Origin: Plantago elongata
Lineage: Eukaryota > Streptophyta > Magnoliopsida > Lamiales > Plantaginaceae
Direction of reading: 5' to 3'
Assembly (NCBI GenBank): GCA_036897095.1
Contig: JAYMSP010000243.1
Location: 1 to 64,000 of the forward strand
DNA: 64,000 nucleotides
Shown piece by piece: positions 15,455 through 28,600 of this stretch; positions within the stretch are counted from its first letter, which is position 1, and the number at the start of each line of letters is the position of its first letter. The notes beneath the pieces were generated by a model. That model had not been told where the DNA came from. It was given only the letters and a program-made list of their open reading frames with translations, and searched no databases. The position numbers and the translations under genes were made by a program.

Positions 15455-18413
15455 ATGAAGTTTTGCAAGAAGTACGAGGAGTACATGCAGTTGCAGAAGC
15501 AACAACAGAAGAAATTGCCGGCCGTTGGTTTCAAGAAGCTCAAGAAAACCTTGAAAAGATGCCGAAAACATCCTTCTACTCGAATTTCTAATGATGATGA
15601 GACTCAGAAGATGATTCCTCATGACCCTTCTACCTGTTCGACCTATTGCCCAGGTGAGTTTCACTCGCTTTTATTTCATTTCCTCTGTTTCTGCTTCTTT
15701 GGCTTTTTGTGCAGTGTCGATAAATTGGATGCTTTGCTTAGGCCATTTTATGATTTTGGGTTGCTTAAAGACTTGGGAGTTAGGACTTAGGACCATTAGC
15801 TGTATGGATAACTTCCATGGCTAAAAATCTATTCTTTTTTTTTTTTTTTATATAGTTTCAAACTATTGTTTTCATTACAATGAGCTGAAAAGCCGGACGT
15901 TTTCGGATTTTTGGTCAGTTTTTCCTAGATTTTTATTGGAGTATGAATATAAATGACTATATTTCACACCTCTTTGCAAGTTCGGGATTTTAAATGAGAT
16001 GGAATTCCATCAATTTGAAATCATGTTATTTTCCACACTGTTGGGCGGATTTGCTGGTGGATTGTTTGTAATGTAGTTGTAGAGTAGACATGTTTGTATT
16101 ATTACTTATTATATAAGCTATTCGTTGCAGCAAAATGAGTTGCTTAGTTGCTGGCCAATTTAGTGATGGACTGATAGATAGCCTACCTTAAAGGTCATTA
16201 TAGTTATTCTATTATCGGGTTTATTTAGGTCTATAGCAGCAAGATTGAACAATGCAGATGAGTTCTTAGATGTAAAACTAGTACAAGTGTTGTTAGATGT
16301 GTAATAATTTGACCTGGGCATATCTTATGCTCCTGAAGTTTGTGAGGCAATAATATTTTCACTTTTCCAAAAAAAAACTACATTTTGTTCTTTGATTTGA
16401 AAATTTTGATATGCTTGTGCAGTTTGCGATGGGACATTCTTTCCTTCGCTTCTGAAGGAAATGTCTGCAGTGGTTGGGTTCTTCAACGAAAGAGCCCAAA
16501 AATTGCTTGAGATGCACCTGGCATCGGGTTTCAACAAGTGTTTTATCTGGTTCAAAGAAAAAGTACAAGGAAATCATGTTCAGTTGGTTCAAGAAGGCAG
16601 GGACCTGGTTACTTATGCCATCATAAATGCAGTTGCCATGCGTAAAATACTTAAGAAATATGACAAGGTACTTGCATAAAAGTCAAGGACATAACATGTG
16701 AAGATGAATCTTCTTTTGAATCTTGTATTTGGAAACTTTTTTATTCCTTTTCTATTGCAGATTCATTATTCTAAGCAAGGCCAGGCTTTTAGATCCCAAG
16801 CTCAAAGCATGCACCTTGAGATCCTTCAATCGCCGTGGCTTTGTGAACTGATGGCTTTTCATTTAAATCTAAGAGAATCCAATGTCAAATCAAGTGATTC
16901 TGCTGAACTTTTCCGAGAGTGCTCTCTCACGTTCAATGACGGAAAACCATCCCTGTCCTGTGAGCTCTTTGATTCAGTAAAACTTGATATGGAGTTGACA
17001 TGTTCTATATGCCTGGTAAGTGCCCGGATATTATGCTCTTATTCTTCTCATTCGGTGATTAAGAATTTAAGATCATTATTCCTTGTAGCCATAGTAATCA
17101 CACAAGTGGACAGTTAATCTTTTTATTTGGGAATGTGCTGTAAGATTGAAAAAAACTGGCCAATGGTTATCCAATACTACAAGTGGACTATTTTATATTG
17201 CTAGGTCAATTGTTAAATTAACAGCTGAGCCTGTATTGTGCTCAAGCAATCTACTGATTCGTAGAAGACACAAGGTTTATGACTTTCATTCTTTATTTGC
17301 ACAAGTAACCAGGGGCAGTTCTTCTTTGATGCCATGATACCGATTGAAGTATTGTTTAGATGCATTGCAGGCCAAAGAATAGATCAGTAACCATTACTTC
17401 ACCGTAAGCACCCATAATAAAATTGGACCTTAGGTATGCATAAAATAGTCATGAGCATTCATCTTAAACAATATTGAATTTAGAATGTATTTAAGATTAG
17501 TATGAGGAGAAATGTGTAACTCAATATTGCTTCCCCCCCCCCCCCCCCCCTCCCTTCTCCTTTTTTTTTTTTTCCCCCCCCCCCCCCCCCTCTTTTTTTT
17601 TTTTTTTTTTTTGGAATGTAAGATTTGTCTTATTAAACCTAAACAATGTAAATACATATTATTGCTTCCCTCTCAAGTGTTTCTACAGAATGGATATGTA
17701 TAAGCTAAAACTTCAAATGGATTTATATAGTATTTACTTTTTCCTTTGAGGCTCTGCTGAGTGAAGTGTGTTTCTCAAATTGTTAACTCGTATTTACACT
17801 TACTTCTGCTTAATTGTTTTCAGGATACCTTGTTTGATCCAGTTTCATTGAAATGTGGTCATATATATTGCTACCTTTGTGCATGCAAAGCTGGTTCAGT
17901 GAACATAGTGGATGGTCTGCAGGCAGCAGACCACAAAGAGAAATGCCCAATATGCCGAGAGGTATAATGATACTAATGTCATAACATGACGTCTTTATCA
18001 CAATATTATATGCATTAGGCATATAATATTGTGAAGATGCTCCATTTTATTTTTAATCCCCCCAAGTTTATTTATTGATTTATATTTCACATTAGTGATT
18101 ATTTGTAAAAATGATGCTTATCAATAATTTGTTCCAGTGTGGAGTGTATGAAACAGCTATGCATCTGGAAGAGTTGCATATTCTACTAAGCCGGAGGTAA
18201 ATCTTTTGTGCAATTGAGTCCTTCAAGCCCTCAGGCCTTAAGTTTTGAATTTATACCAAGCTGGTTTTGTAGCTCATTTTGCACTATCTCATCGTATATT
18301 TGAACAGCTGTCCTGAGTACTGGGAGGAAAGGCGTAAGTATGAAAAAGCAGAGAGAATTCAGCAAACAAAGCAATACTGGGAATCACAGAGTCGGTTATT
18401 CATGGGCGCTTAA
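15455..18413 (+). CDS. NLA: SPX-RING E3 ubiquitin ligase, NLA/BAH1 type (tandem copy 1)
   Basis: Six exons: 15455-15653, 16423-16667, 16761-17015, 17824-17961, 18138-18196, 18308-18413; 1002 bases, 333 residues, close to Arabidopsis NLA (335). The SPX domain starts at Met1 ([24 protein letters not shown]) and continues through [13 protein letters not shown] and [10 protein letters not shown]; the lysine-rich segments that bind inositol pyrophosphate/phosphate signals in SPX domains are kept. A C3HC4 RING follows ([31 protein letters not shown]) with all cysteines and the histidine. The tail has [18 protein letters not shown]. In Arabidopsis NLA ubiquitinates PHT1 phosphate transporters and NRT1.7, and as BAH1 restrains salicylate accumulation. 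The 808-base intron 3 carries an extreme C/T homopolymer tract. I searched the short upstream leader for a miR827-like site and saw none. Assigned to the NLA family; orthology of either copy over the other is not resolved. Confidence 0.9.
17533..17612 (+). repeat. Extreme homopolymer C/T tract in NLA copy 1 intron 3
   Basis: About 80 bases of pure pyrimidine: a run of 18 C (17533-17550), a mixed C/T stretch, 13 T, a run of 17 C (17574-17590), and 20 T (17593-17612). The complementary strand therefore has long G runs able to form G-quadruplexes. It sits inside the intron, away from splice sites. Run lengths in such tracts are often unreliable in assemblies. Confidence 0.9.
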
Positions 18414-19335
18414 GAAGAAAATGTGTGAACCATCTCCCATTCTCTATTAACTACTATCATCATTTTTTTTCTCGTTCATATCTTGGTGCCTTTAAGGTTT
18501 TTTTTTTTTCCTTCCTTTTTTGTCCCACTGTAAAATAATTGTTCTATTACCATCAAAGTTTGCTGCTAAGTGCTAAGTGCACCTGTGCATTCTAGCTTAT
18601 TTTGTATGTCATGGTCGCGACTCGTGAGTCCTGGCTAGTGTTGATGTGTTTGCGTTTTTCGTATTGTAATGTTCAAGAACACTTTATATGACCTGAACAT
18701 AATTATTGCACATTATACAAGGCCTGATCAGTTTCTGTATTACTCCTTACAAATGCAAATCAACATACTGTATACAGGTTCAATTGCTAAAACTCCTTTC
18801 AATTTTCCGTGCTGTACCAGCATCCCTGAACATAATTATCAAGGTAGATCTCTAATTCCTTCCCATACATGTCAAACTCAACTCTCCAAAACTATAAATC
18901 CCAAATACAAAGTTTCTACTCACTCTAATCTAGTACTTCTCACTCTAATCTAGTACTTCTCTCCTTTTTCTCTTCATCTCGAACATGTTTCTTCTATATT
19001 GCAATAGTCCACCCACCCGAGTTTGTAAATCTAAGTAAGTTTGCAAACCTACCGCATGTCGTTCTATCTTGGTATATTGTTTACTATTGAACTATGATCA
19101 TCATAATGAGACAAATAAAATTTTTAAGGAACAATGAAGAACAACCATTAACTAAATATTAATATAAAATTATTTTGTTCTTGATCTTATCACCTTGCCG
19201 AGGCACTGCCTACTCTCTATGACAAACATATCCAAATCAACATATGCAGGCTAAATTGTAACCACAGTTACGCCAATTGTTAACTATCATCACATAAAAT
19301 ACAATATATATTAAATCTCATAAAAATCTTACTAC
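18414..19335. other. Spacer downstream of NLA copy 1
   Basis: Holds the 3' untranslated region of NLA copy 1 and AT-rich spacer. A 21-base sequence ending in TAGTACTTCT is directly duplicated at about 18,919-18,960. No gene seen. Confidence 0.4.
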
Positions 19336-19337
19336 AT

Positions 19338-20700
19338 TTTGGAGAGTCCAAGAGACCTCTAGATTAATATGTAAATTGTCTATGTTTTACAATGACCCGT
19401 TTTTAATTTTCACGGATCCTTCTCACGGGTCAATTACTGAATCTGGATCAACTAGAAAGGCTTTTCTCAGATTTTTTCTTTTCTCATTCCTTATTTCTCC
19501 CTCTCTCTTTCACATCCAAACAGTTTCTCTCCATAAATTTCGACGAAACCCTAGCCTCCATCTCTCACACTACAAAAAACGTTTATGGACCGATTATCTT
19601 TCTACTTTTGACGATTTCATTGTAGGATCATCTGGTAATGTCCGTTGCAACTTAATTTTAGTGTTTTTTTTAATCGATTTGGCATTTTATTGCTTCAATG
19701 TTGCTTTGTTGTAGCTCGATTCCGCATTGTTCTTTGTTGAGTTTGATTTCACGATTTTTCCTTATTGTTGCTTCGTTGTTGTCAAATTCATGACGATTTT
19801 TAGTTTCATCTTTGAACGTAGTTGTGTTTTTCAATTTCATCGTGATTTTCCTGAATTTTCGTGGTTGTGTACAATGTATATGTTTTTAATGAGATTTATT
19901 GTTTGTTTGAAGTTTCTGAATGTGTTGTGTGAAATTGTCTAGTTTTTAACAGCTATTTGTCCAGTCTTTAGTGTCTTAAAGTTTTTTTGTGTGAAATCGT
20001 CTAGTATTAACATCTATCATCTACTATTTACTATTTTTAGCTTGATTGTGTACAATGTAGTCATGTTTTTTTGGGTATTTGTTGTTTGTTTGAATTTTAT
20101 TAATGTTTTGTGTGAAATTATCTAGTTATTATTATATATTGTCTAATTTTTAATGTTTTAAAAACTTTTTAGGTGAAATTTGTCTCGTTCTACCACATAT
20201 TTCTAGTTTTTATGTAAATACTTTATGTTTAGCTTTTAACACATGATTATTCTCTAGTTTCATGTTATATAGGATCTAAGAGACCCGCTGCCGGTGATGA
20301 TTGTGAAGAGGGTGGATTGTATGTTTTGAAGAAGAATACTATGAAGAAACTAAAGCAATTGAAGAGAATAATGTATAATTTTTATAACATATTGTCTAGT
20401 TTTGTAACTGGATCGTCTAGTTTTGTAAATAAATTGTTCAGTTTTATTACTTGTTCAGAAATTACTTATTTAGTTTAACATAATTTATTTAGTTTTTACA
20501 TTATATTGTCAAGTTATAAAAAGAATTGTCTAGTTTTTACATGAATTAAATTTAATTTACATTATAATGATGTCTAGTTTTTACTTGACCTGCTATTACT
20601 GAATCCGGGTCAAAAGATCTGCAAAAATTATCACAAGACAAGTCTAAAAAAAATATAATTGTCTAATTTTAACATTTAAAGGGGACTTTCGGAATCAACT
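19338..20700. mobile_element. Possible non-autonomous Mutator-like element with short-word interior
   Basis: The stretch begins with GGAGAGTCCAAGAGACC and a GACCCG/GGATCC/GGGTC cluster at about 19.39-19.44 kb, and closes with GACCTGC/CCGGGTC near 20.59-20.61 kb plus a GGGGACTTTC end. A 25-base segment around ATTACTGAATC is shared, diverged, by both ends. The interior starts with a CT-rich leader-like part and continues as repeated TTGTCTAGTTTTTA words. A short coding-like piece near 20,270-20,370 reads KRPAAGDDCEEGG then Lys-rich. End motifs resemble those of the inverted-repeat element at 58.7-62.7 kb. Boundaries and class are tentative; the inverted relation of the ends is weak. Confidence 0.35.
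19900..20680. repeat. Dispersed TTGTCTAGTTTTTA-type word field
   Basis: The words TGTCTAGTTTT and variants (attgtctag, atcgtctag, ttgttcag) occur more than ten times in under 800 bases, spaced irregularly by about 30-70 bases. They are the reverse complement of the words in the 13.6-14.0 kb field. No continuous reading frame accompanies them. Confidence 0.6.
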
Positions 20701-21376
20701 TGGACCTGGTACATTTTCACAATTCCTTATACCACTTCATATTATACTATTAAATTGAGGTCATGTATAATCAACTTAGACCTATTATCCATATGTAATC
20801 AACTTGGTGTTGATCTGATAAAGAAAGTTAATAAGTTGGCGATTATCAAGTTGCGATATGCTAAAAATGGAAAGTGTGGAAGGAATTGTAATTGTAATAC
20901 TAGGCACGCAGTTATCTATCCATCCATCTTGCGCATAAATTTTACGAAAAAGATAAAGCAAATCATTCACATATATTTTCCGGCTACAAATGCAGATCAG
21001 CATAACAAACCAGAGTGAGCAAGAAGTGACAAAATTGACTTTTTCATGCGTATTTTATTCAATTGTTGTCACCAAACCCGTTCTTCTCGCCAATTCATAT
21101 TGAAGAAGATAAACAAAAGCTAGCTCCTATATATATATAATCAGCCTGCTGTGTGTATGAGTATACCGTATACGTGCCTTGCATGTCAATAAGAAAACAG
21201 AGCTATTAATGCGCCGTATGGTTATCCAATTGTATTGCGGTGGGAATACAATCTAACAGTTTTCTCTTTTCTAGGCTTTAATTGTGCATATTTAGAACCA
21301 ACTAAACACGACCCAGATTCTCTTTTTGAGAAAGAATACATAAAGGTCGAGTCTTGGAGAAGATAAAGAAAAAAAG
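20701..21376. other. Spacer and 5' region of NLA copy 2
   Basis: No gene recognised. An AT stretch TATATATATAATC at about 21,129-21,142 lies some 240 bases before the ATG of NLA copy 2 and may act as its TATA box. A (possibly chance) 87-codon open frame at 20,755-21,018 shows no domain. Confidence 0.35.
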
Positions 21377-24300
21377 ATGAAGTTTTGCAAGAAGTATGAG
21401 GAGTACATGCAGGAGCAGAAACAGGGGCATGCGTCGAAGAAATTGCCGACTGTGGGTTTCAAGAAATTGAAGAAGACGTTGAAGCGTTGCAGGAGACGTG
21501 GAGGTGGGGTTGATGGTGAATGTGATGATGAGAACAATAGTAATAATGTTGGGGATAATTGTAAGCCCACCAACTGTTTGCAACATTGCCCAGGTGAGAT
21601 CCGATTTCAATATCTCTGTTTTTATTGTGTGATCATGTTTGTTTTCAATTTATTCGATGGATCTAGACAAAAACAATCGATACTCATAGATTGATCGATT
21701 ATAATTCTAGCAAATGGATCATAAACTCTGTTTGGATAAAATCAAGGAAATCTCCAGGAATTAAGCCCACAATGGGGCCTCAGACATTATGAGGTACGTA
21801 TGTTAAGGAGGATAATATAGTTCGAGCTTTTTGGCGGGATGGAATTCTACAAGAGAATACGCATCTCCCTTGTCAGTTTGTGGTTATTACTTTGTCTTTA
21901 GGCTAAATGCATTTTGGTAGATCTTAAAGACCTTCTTTTTTGCAATGTGGTTTATTTTAGGCTAAATGCACTTTTGTGTAAACAATTTACTGAGGTACTG
22001 CAGATTTTTGAAGCAATTTATACCTGCCCTTCAGGCCTCAGTCCTACTAGCTAGCCTCATTGGATTTGTCTTATCTTGGAAATGATTCACAGTTGATGAA
22101 ACTAGAAATAAATTTGGTATTCTAGACTTCTTATACAAATTGTTGGCATGTTTATTTCGAATTGATGTAATCAGACTTGACCTGTTGAGCTATGTTCCTT
22201 TAAGCTATGTGCCTGAATAGAAACTAGTTCCACACCTTAGTCCTTTGTGGCTCTAGATCAATATGTTACCAAGTCAACTCCAATATTGATTCACTTGTGG
22301 AAGAAATAAGAAACAGGTATACTTCTAAGATGAAAATTTACCCATTAGTTATTGAGATAAGTTATCCTGCAATGTTTTGTCAAACCAATATGTACCATAT
22401 GAAGTATCTTTTGAACCTGTAAATTTCTATGTGCATTAATATCACAAATCCTACATTAGGTACCCAAATTGTTGCTATTTGATTCTATGCATCTTCAGTA
22501 TTGTAACCAAAACTATAATTTACCCTGTAGTTTGCGATGGGACATTTTTCCCGTCACTTCTGGAGGAAATGTCTGAAGTTGTAGGGTTCTTCAATAAAAG
22601 GGCCCAGAGATTGCTAGAGTTACACTTAGCATCAGGTTTCAGTAAGTGCTATATCTGGTTGAAGGAGAAACTTAAAGGAAATCATGTTAGGCTGATTCAA
22701 GAAGGTAGAGACCTTGTGACATATGCCATTGTCAATGCCATTGCCATGCGCAAAATACTAAAGAAATATGATAAGGTATTTATTTCTCCCTCAAGAGCAT
22801 GAGAAAATGAGTGCATCTATATTCCTTTACTCTGGTCATCTGGTGTATGATAATTCGCTCAACATTGAAATTGCAGGTTCACTATTCCAAGCAAGGACAG
22901 GCTTTTAAGTCACAAGCCCAGAGTATGCACCTTGAGATCCTTCAATCACCATGGCTCTGTGAACTAATGGCCTTCCACATAAACATGAGAGAGACAAAAG
23001 CCAAATACAGAGATAATCATGAACTTTTACGCGGGTGCTCACTCAAGTTCCGTGATGAAAAACCATCTATTTCTTGTGATCTATTGGAATCAGTCAAGCT
23101 TGACATTGACTTGACTTGTTCTATATGCTTGGTAAGTTGTTCTCTGCATCCTGCCTGCTCGATCCTCTTTTGTCAATTGTCTTTTGAGGAATGAAGCTAA
23201 ATTTAAGAAACATGAATGCTACAGGGACGTAAGATTGTATTAGTTCCATCCGTAGTAATTATAACTTTGATTGCATGAACAATTGATGCTTGAGCTCCAA
23301 CTCTGACTTGGTTTATGAATCATGACATACACTCAGTTTAAAGAATCAAGAAGCTGGCCAGTAGTATTATAGACTTCGGCATCTAAACGAATTGAGTACA
23401 CCTTTTGAAGCATGGTTGCAACTGGAAAGATAATATGGTTAAGGGCTACTAGTATATTTGTGTTGGAGGGGTATTGTATTGGCCATGCTCATAAAAAAAG
23501 AATTTTGCACACGAACACTTGGTGCTGTGGGGAAGAAAAACCAAGTCCTGATTCTTGATGTCTTTGACCTTGTTAGATACTTAGTGCACACCCTGTCTAT
23601 CCAGCAAATCCTCTTCTCAACAGGATAGTCTCATTCATCCAAAGTCCAAACACATGAAAAGTTCTTGTTTTCTACTATTCTTTCCAACTCCACCCTCCCG
23701 CTCCTTCCCCAATTACATTGAAATAAACTAAATGCTAAAGGAAACGCCCAAGCCACATAACATATGTTAAAAACAAAGGATCATGTAAGTTGGTACGTAA
23801 TTTTCCACAGTTAACAAGCTGATTGGTATGTCCTTCTTGTTGGGTTTTTCAGGAGACACTTTTTGATCCGGTTTCTCTAAGGTGTGGCCACATGTTCTGT
23901 TATACGTGTGCATGCAAAGCTTCTTCAGTAACCATAGTGGATCGGCTGAAAGCAGCACATCCCAAGGAAAAGTGTCCAATGTGCCGACAGGTAATCTTCA
24001 CTTCATTTGCATTTCTATAATTAAATCTCATGGAGATGCCATGTATGAATTGTGTTACTGACATATGTATCCCTGATACATGACATCCAACGTAAAGCAG
24101 TCATGCATTTTCTCCTGATATATTCTTCAAATACTTAACTATTACTAATAACTTGTTTAAATTTGATTCCAGACAGGAGTGTTTGAAGCAGCTGTGCGTT
24201 TGGAGGAGCTACATATTCTATTAGGCCGAAGGTAAAAAAAATCCTTGCATTGAGTTCATCCCTTCATGGATACTTGGCATGAATGTTGAATTCGTGTTTT

Positions 24301-24454
24301 AGCTGGTTTCCAAATCCTTGGCCACTAACTGATAGTTCCCGAATACAGTTGTCCTGAGTATTGGGCTGAACGTCGTAAATCAGAAAAGGCAGAGAGAATT
24401 GAGCAGGTGAAGAAATACTGGGAATACCAGAGAAGCCTACTCATCGGTGCCTGA
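21377..24454 (+). CDS. NLA: SPX-RING E3 ubiquitin ligase, NLA/BAH1 type (tandem copy 2)
   Basis: Six exons: 21377-21593, 22531-22775, 22877-23131, 23853-23990, 24173-24231, 24349-24454; 1020 bases, 339 residues. Exons 2-6 have exactly the same lengths and phases as in copy 1 (245, 255, 138, 59, 106); only exon 1 differs, by an 18-base excess in the variable linker (Gly/Asp/Asn-rich after KRCRRRGGG). SPX landmarks [24 protein letters not shown] and [10 protein letters not shown] are intact, as are the RING residues ([31 protein letters not shown]) and the tail [18 protein letters not shown]. The copies are clearly tandem duplicates, yet introns are unrelated in sequence as far as I can see, so the duplication is not very recent. 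Expected role as for copy 1: a membrane-associated E3 controlling phosphate and nitrate transporters; division of labour between the copies is unknown. Confidence 0.9.
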
Positions 24455-25609
24455 GTAGATGTGATGTCCTCGAGTTCCCTTGTTCTTGCTAGTACTAATT
24501 TATGGGTTTCTGTGAATAGGTAATTTGATGTTTGAAATAAATTGATGTACAGTGAAGTTGTTTAATACTTGGATGTTAGGGGTGTAACCAGGTGTTTTGT
24601 TCTACTCTCCAGAGTTTTTATTTTACTAATTGCATGGTGGCTGATGCCTTGCTATTGTAATTAAATTGTAGTTACATGATTCCCTCTGAATTGTAATTTT
24701 TTTGTACATATAAGTATATAATAAAACTATGTATAGTATTATAAATGTAGCACTGGCTGTGATGCTATTTATCCTGACTCAAGTTATTGTAAATTTCCTC
24801 CTTGCCAACGTTTATGGTTTTAGCCTATTAGGGCATGTTTGAATGCATTTTTAAAAGTACACTCATTACACAAAAGTTTCGAATAAAATCCCAGTAAATC
24901 AGGAACTGGGGTTGGTGCATTGAAGGCTTTGATCCTCACTGGGGGTATTCTATCAAAATTGAGTGATTACTAACTTTGAATGAAGATAAGAGAGAATTGG
25001 AGAACGAAAACAACCGAGCCCTACTGTCAAATGAAGAATCCAATGAGAAGCGATAATTATATCAGAACGTCGAATTTAAAAAAGTGAGGAAAGTGGAGAA
25101 GTTTTGGAAACACCATCACAAAGAATCACTCTCTTTGCCTCATCTGCAGGATTAGCTACTAGATAACACATTGTCCGAACAGAATAAAAATGGTGACATA
25201 ACTCATTCATTTCAAATGTAGGTCTGTTTACCACTAATTTTTCAGTGCTAAAAGTTTTTTTAACAAAAATCTCGTTACGTGAACATGCATGTTTTTAAAC
25301 AAATTAGCTGGTTTAAGAAGTCAAGTTAGCTCGTTGGTAAAAAAAAAAAGAGCTAACTGATCAGCTAATTTTTCAGTTACCAATTAACATTCCAGCTATC
25401 ATTGCTAAATAGAGCCGTAATTTCTTCATTAATAAAATTGATAAAAAAATGATATTTAAATTCCGACTTATTAAAGGTATTTCTTGTACTAACAAAATCT
25501 ACGGTAGTTGTACTAACTATGCTCCAGTCCAGTCCACCACCCTAAAACCCTAATTTGGACATATAAACAAAAAAACCAAACTAACTGAGAACGAACGAAC
25601 GAACAAGAC
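24455..25609. other. Spacer between NLA copy 2 and GTS1, containing a MITE
   Basis: The 3' region of NLA copy 2 and the short promoter region of the WD40 gene. Apart from the MITE described at 25,221-25,416, no gene or RNA was seen. ACGAACGAACGAAC just before the WD40 ATG is a short simple repeat in the leader. Confidence 0.4.
25221..25416 (+). mobile_element. MITE copy 1 (GGCTCTGTTTA-type ends)
   Basis: A 196-base AT-rich element beginning GGTCTGTTTACCACTA and ending TAAATAGAGCC, i.e. imperfect terminal inverted repeats. The interior words GTTACGTGAAC, TTTTTAAACAA and GTTAGCTCGTTG recur in reverse complement in the element at 55.3-55.5 kb, which proves a repeat family. GTA flanks both ends, a possible 3-base target duplication. 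No coding capacity. Confidence 0.68.
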
Positions 25610-28600
25610 ATGGAAACGACAGAAGAAATGGAGGTAGAAGAACAACAAGTACAAACACCACCACGCAACCGATTCGGAATCAGAAGCTCAATTCAAACCA
25701 ACTTCGGAGACGATTACGTTTTCCAAATCGTTCCCAAGTAAGTTTACTTCAACCTCTCTGTGTCTTTCCACGATATTCCTCTCAATTGTGATGAATTGGT
25801 TACACTTTCAGGGATGATTGGACCTCAATGGCGGTGTCTCTCTCGACCAACGCAGTGAAGTTGTACTCGCCGCTTACGGGGCAGTACTTTGGGGAGTGCA
25901 GAGGTCATTCTAATACTATCAATCAGATATCGTTTTCGGGTCCTTCAGCTCCACATGTTATCCACTCTTGCTCTTCTGATGGTACTCTGCGAGCTTGGGA
26001 TTCGAGGTCTTTTCAACAGGTTTCTGTTTTTTTAGTAGTTCATGCTCTGTTCGTAACTCGATTAGTCTTGTTTAGGCTCGGTTAAATATTTTTATCATCT
26101 CGAACCAATAAGTTGAGCTCGAGGATCCTTTTATAAAGGAGTCATTAAGTAATGAAATAATCGGTTTTGTTTGACTCTATTGACGATTGCTACCTTTGTT
26201 ATTCTTTTAGAAAATTTTGGGGGTATTCGCTAGAGCTGATTTTGACATTTCAGTGTTCTTAAGCTAGTTTACATTGAATGCATAATTGTTTGCATTTACG
26301 GTTTCAGCTTAGAGAATTGAAAGTCACTGTGAATTGCTGGGTGTGTAGGAGTATTTGGATGTGTCTAACTAGTACAGTATAAAATGAGTTTAGAAAGTCT
26401 GGTGGTATGGTTCAGGCAGATTGAAATAGTAGGGTGTTTCACGATTTTAGTAATCGATGTGATTTGCAACACAGGTGTCTTGTATAAATACTGGTCCACA
26501 AGAGATTTTCAGCTATTCGTTTGGAGGAGCAAATGATAATCTTCTGGCGGCAGGATGTGGTTCTCAGGTATTAAAGCATTCTCTGGATTTTTTTTTATGG
26601 TTAAGCCTTAAATAGTGTTAAAGATGTAATATGCTTTGACTTGAAGATTATACTCGGTACATTAATGCCAGTATCTTACATCAAACTAGAGTGCGTAATA
26701 TGGTTTATTTTCCTCATCCTATCCTACTCACTTTAACTTTCGTGGATGTTAGTTTATGCTCTTATATGACCATTGACCATTGCACAACACCTTTAATTAG
26801 TATGCAGTGTCAAGTCAGATTCATGTTATCTACTTTTCGTGTCAAATGTTGTTTATATAGGAGTTTTTCCTTTTCCAGTAAGATTTCATCAACATGATGC
26901 TGGTAGCTAATACAACATTTATTTCTATGTGCAGATACTTTTCTGGGATTGTAGGACGATGAAGCAGATTGCCTGCCTTGAAGAATCTCACATGGAGGAT
27001 GTTACACAGGTACATAGCCTCTGGTTGTTGTGTTGGGTTCTCATACTTCGTTCCTTGACCTCCACTTGAAACCTTACCTTATGTGGAAGTGGGGCAAAGG
27101 TTGTCTAGCAAGCATTTTATTCCAAGAAAGGGTCTGTTCCTTCATCCAATTTGAAAGAAGAAAAAATTCTCATGCAAGAGTGTCTTAGTAAAAGTCTTGT
27201 CTTCAGTTAGAAGTCTACCATCCTAGACATCTGCTAATTGTGTTGCTTGATAATCTACAATCTACCTTTGAATTTGATTTTTTTTGGAGCGATTGAATAC
27301 AAGGTCTAACCATCCAACTCCAATAGGGGCGAAAAGGAACTAGAGGAACTATTTGGGGCGTGGGGGTAGCACTTAAATTGTTGCCGCCCGTAATCTCTCT
27401 GTTTTATTCAAAGCACATGTTATTAATTTTTTTAGCTCATATTAAAAAAGTCGTCTATCCGGGAGTCATAAAGTGGTCTGGTGGTAAGGAGTTGGGGTTG
27501 TATGCAGGAGGTGCTGAGTTCGAATCCCGACAACATTGTAGTTATAAGGTGGTCGGGGCATGGAGTTATAAGGAGGTTCTCGTTAAGGCAAGGCAATGAG
27601 TTATAAGTTGGTATTGATGATTGTACCTTGTAATATAATTAGCTTATTCAAAAAAAAAAAGTAGTCTATCCATGTATTTCTTTCTGACATTTATTTCCAA
27701 AACTTCACACTTCCCTTGGAATCATCTTTAGGTTCGCTTCATTCCTGGGCATCAAAGCAAACTTGTATCTGCTTCGGTAGATGGATTAATGTGCCTATTT
27801 GACACTAGTGGTGACATAAACGATGATGATCACTTGGTTTCAGTAAGTCTCAACCTTCCACTAATTTTTCTTCTTTTTAAATCTTTTGGTTTCTTGTCAG
27901 GGTATAGTCTGATGACTGTCTCACTATTATGCTAGCTCGCAGTCATTCTATCATCAAATAGCGTATTTTGAAATGAAGTTCTAGTTCAGGGTGCATGCTT
28001 ATGCATTACCAACCATTGCTTTTGAATATGAATCGCTTTCCGGTTTTGTAGTTCTGTCATGGTCACTCATTTTCTGCACGTTTTAGGGACATTAATATGA
28101 GAAATTTAGTGACTATTATTGTGTTCACTTAAAAAGGTCTTCAATGTGGGAACATCAATTGGAAGACTGGGTTTTCTGGGTGACGTAAATCAGAAGTTGT
28201 GGTGTTTGACTCACATTGAAACTCTGAGGTATGTGTCATCCTTCTTTTACCTTGTTCCATAACATAGGCTCTGTTTAGATTGAACAGCTCAATTTTATCC
28301 AAACTCTATCCACCTTCTTCCTACTTATTTTTGTATCATTTTAAAACACACATACACCCTGTAACATGTTCTTCTCACAAAATTTCAAAAACTATCTCAA
28401 TCCAAAGATAAAAAGACGCCACGGATGATGACTGGAAATTTCTATCAAAATGTATTCCATAGCATTCTACAAAATTGACCACTATGCACGACTTTCTGCC
28501 ATTTTTTCATTGTTTCGTGGAAGTGGGAACTTAGTGGCTCACTCTTTATTTTGATTATTATTTAGTGTTTGGGACTGGAATGATTCAAAGACTGAAGCCA

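Noticed and set aside
17430-17657. 75-codon minus-strand frame of Lys and Gly
   Set aside because: Pure translation of the C/T homopolymer tract; not a gene.
27472-27545. A functional tRNA gene in GTS1 intron 4
   Set aside because: A and B boxes are present but no acceptor or anticodon stem closes; it is the head of a SINE.
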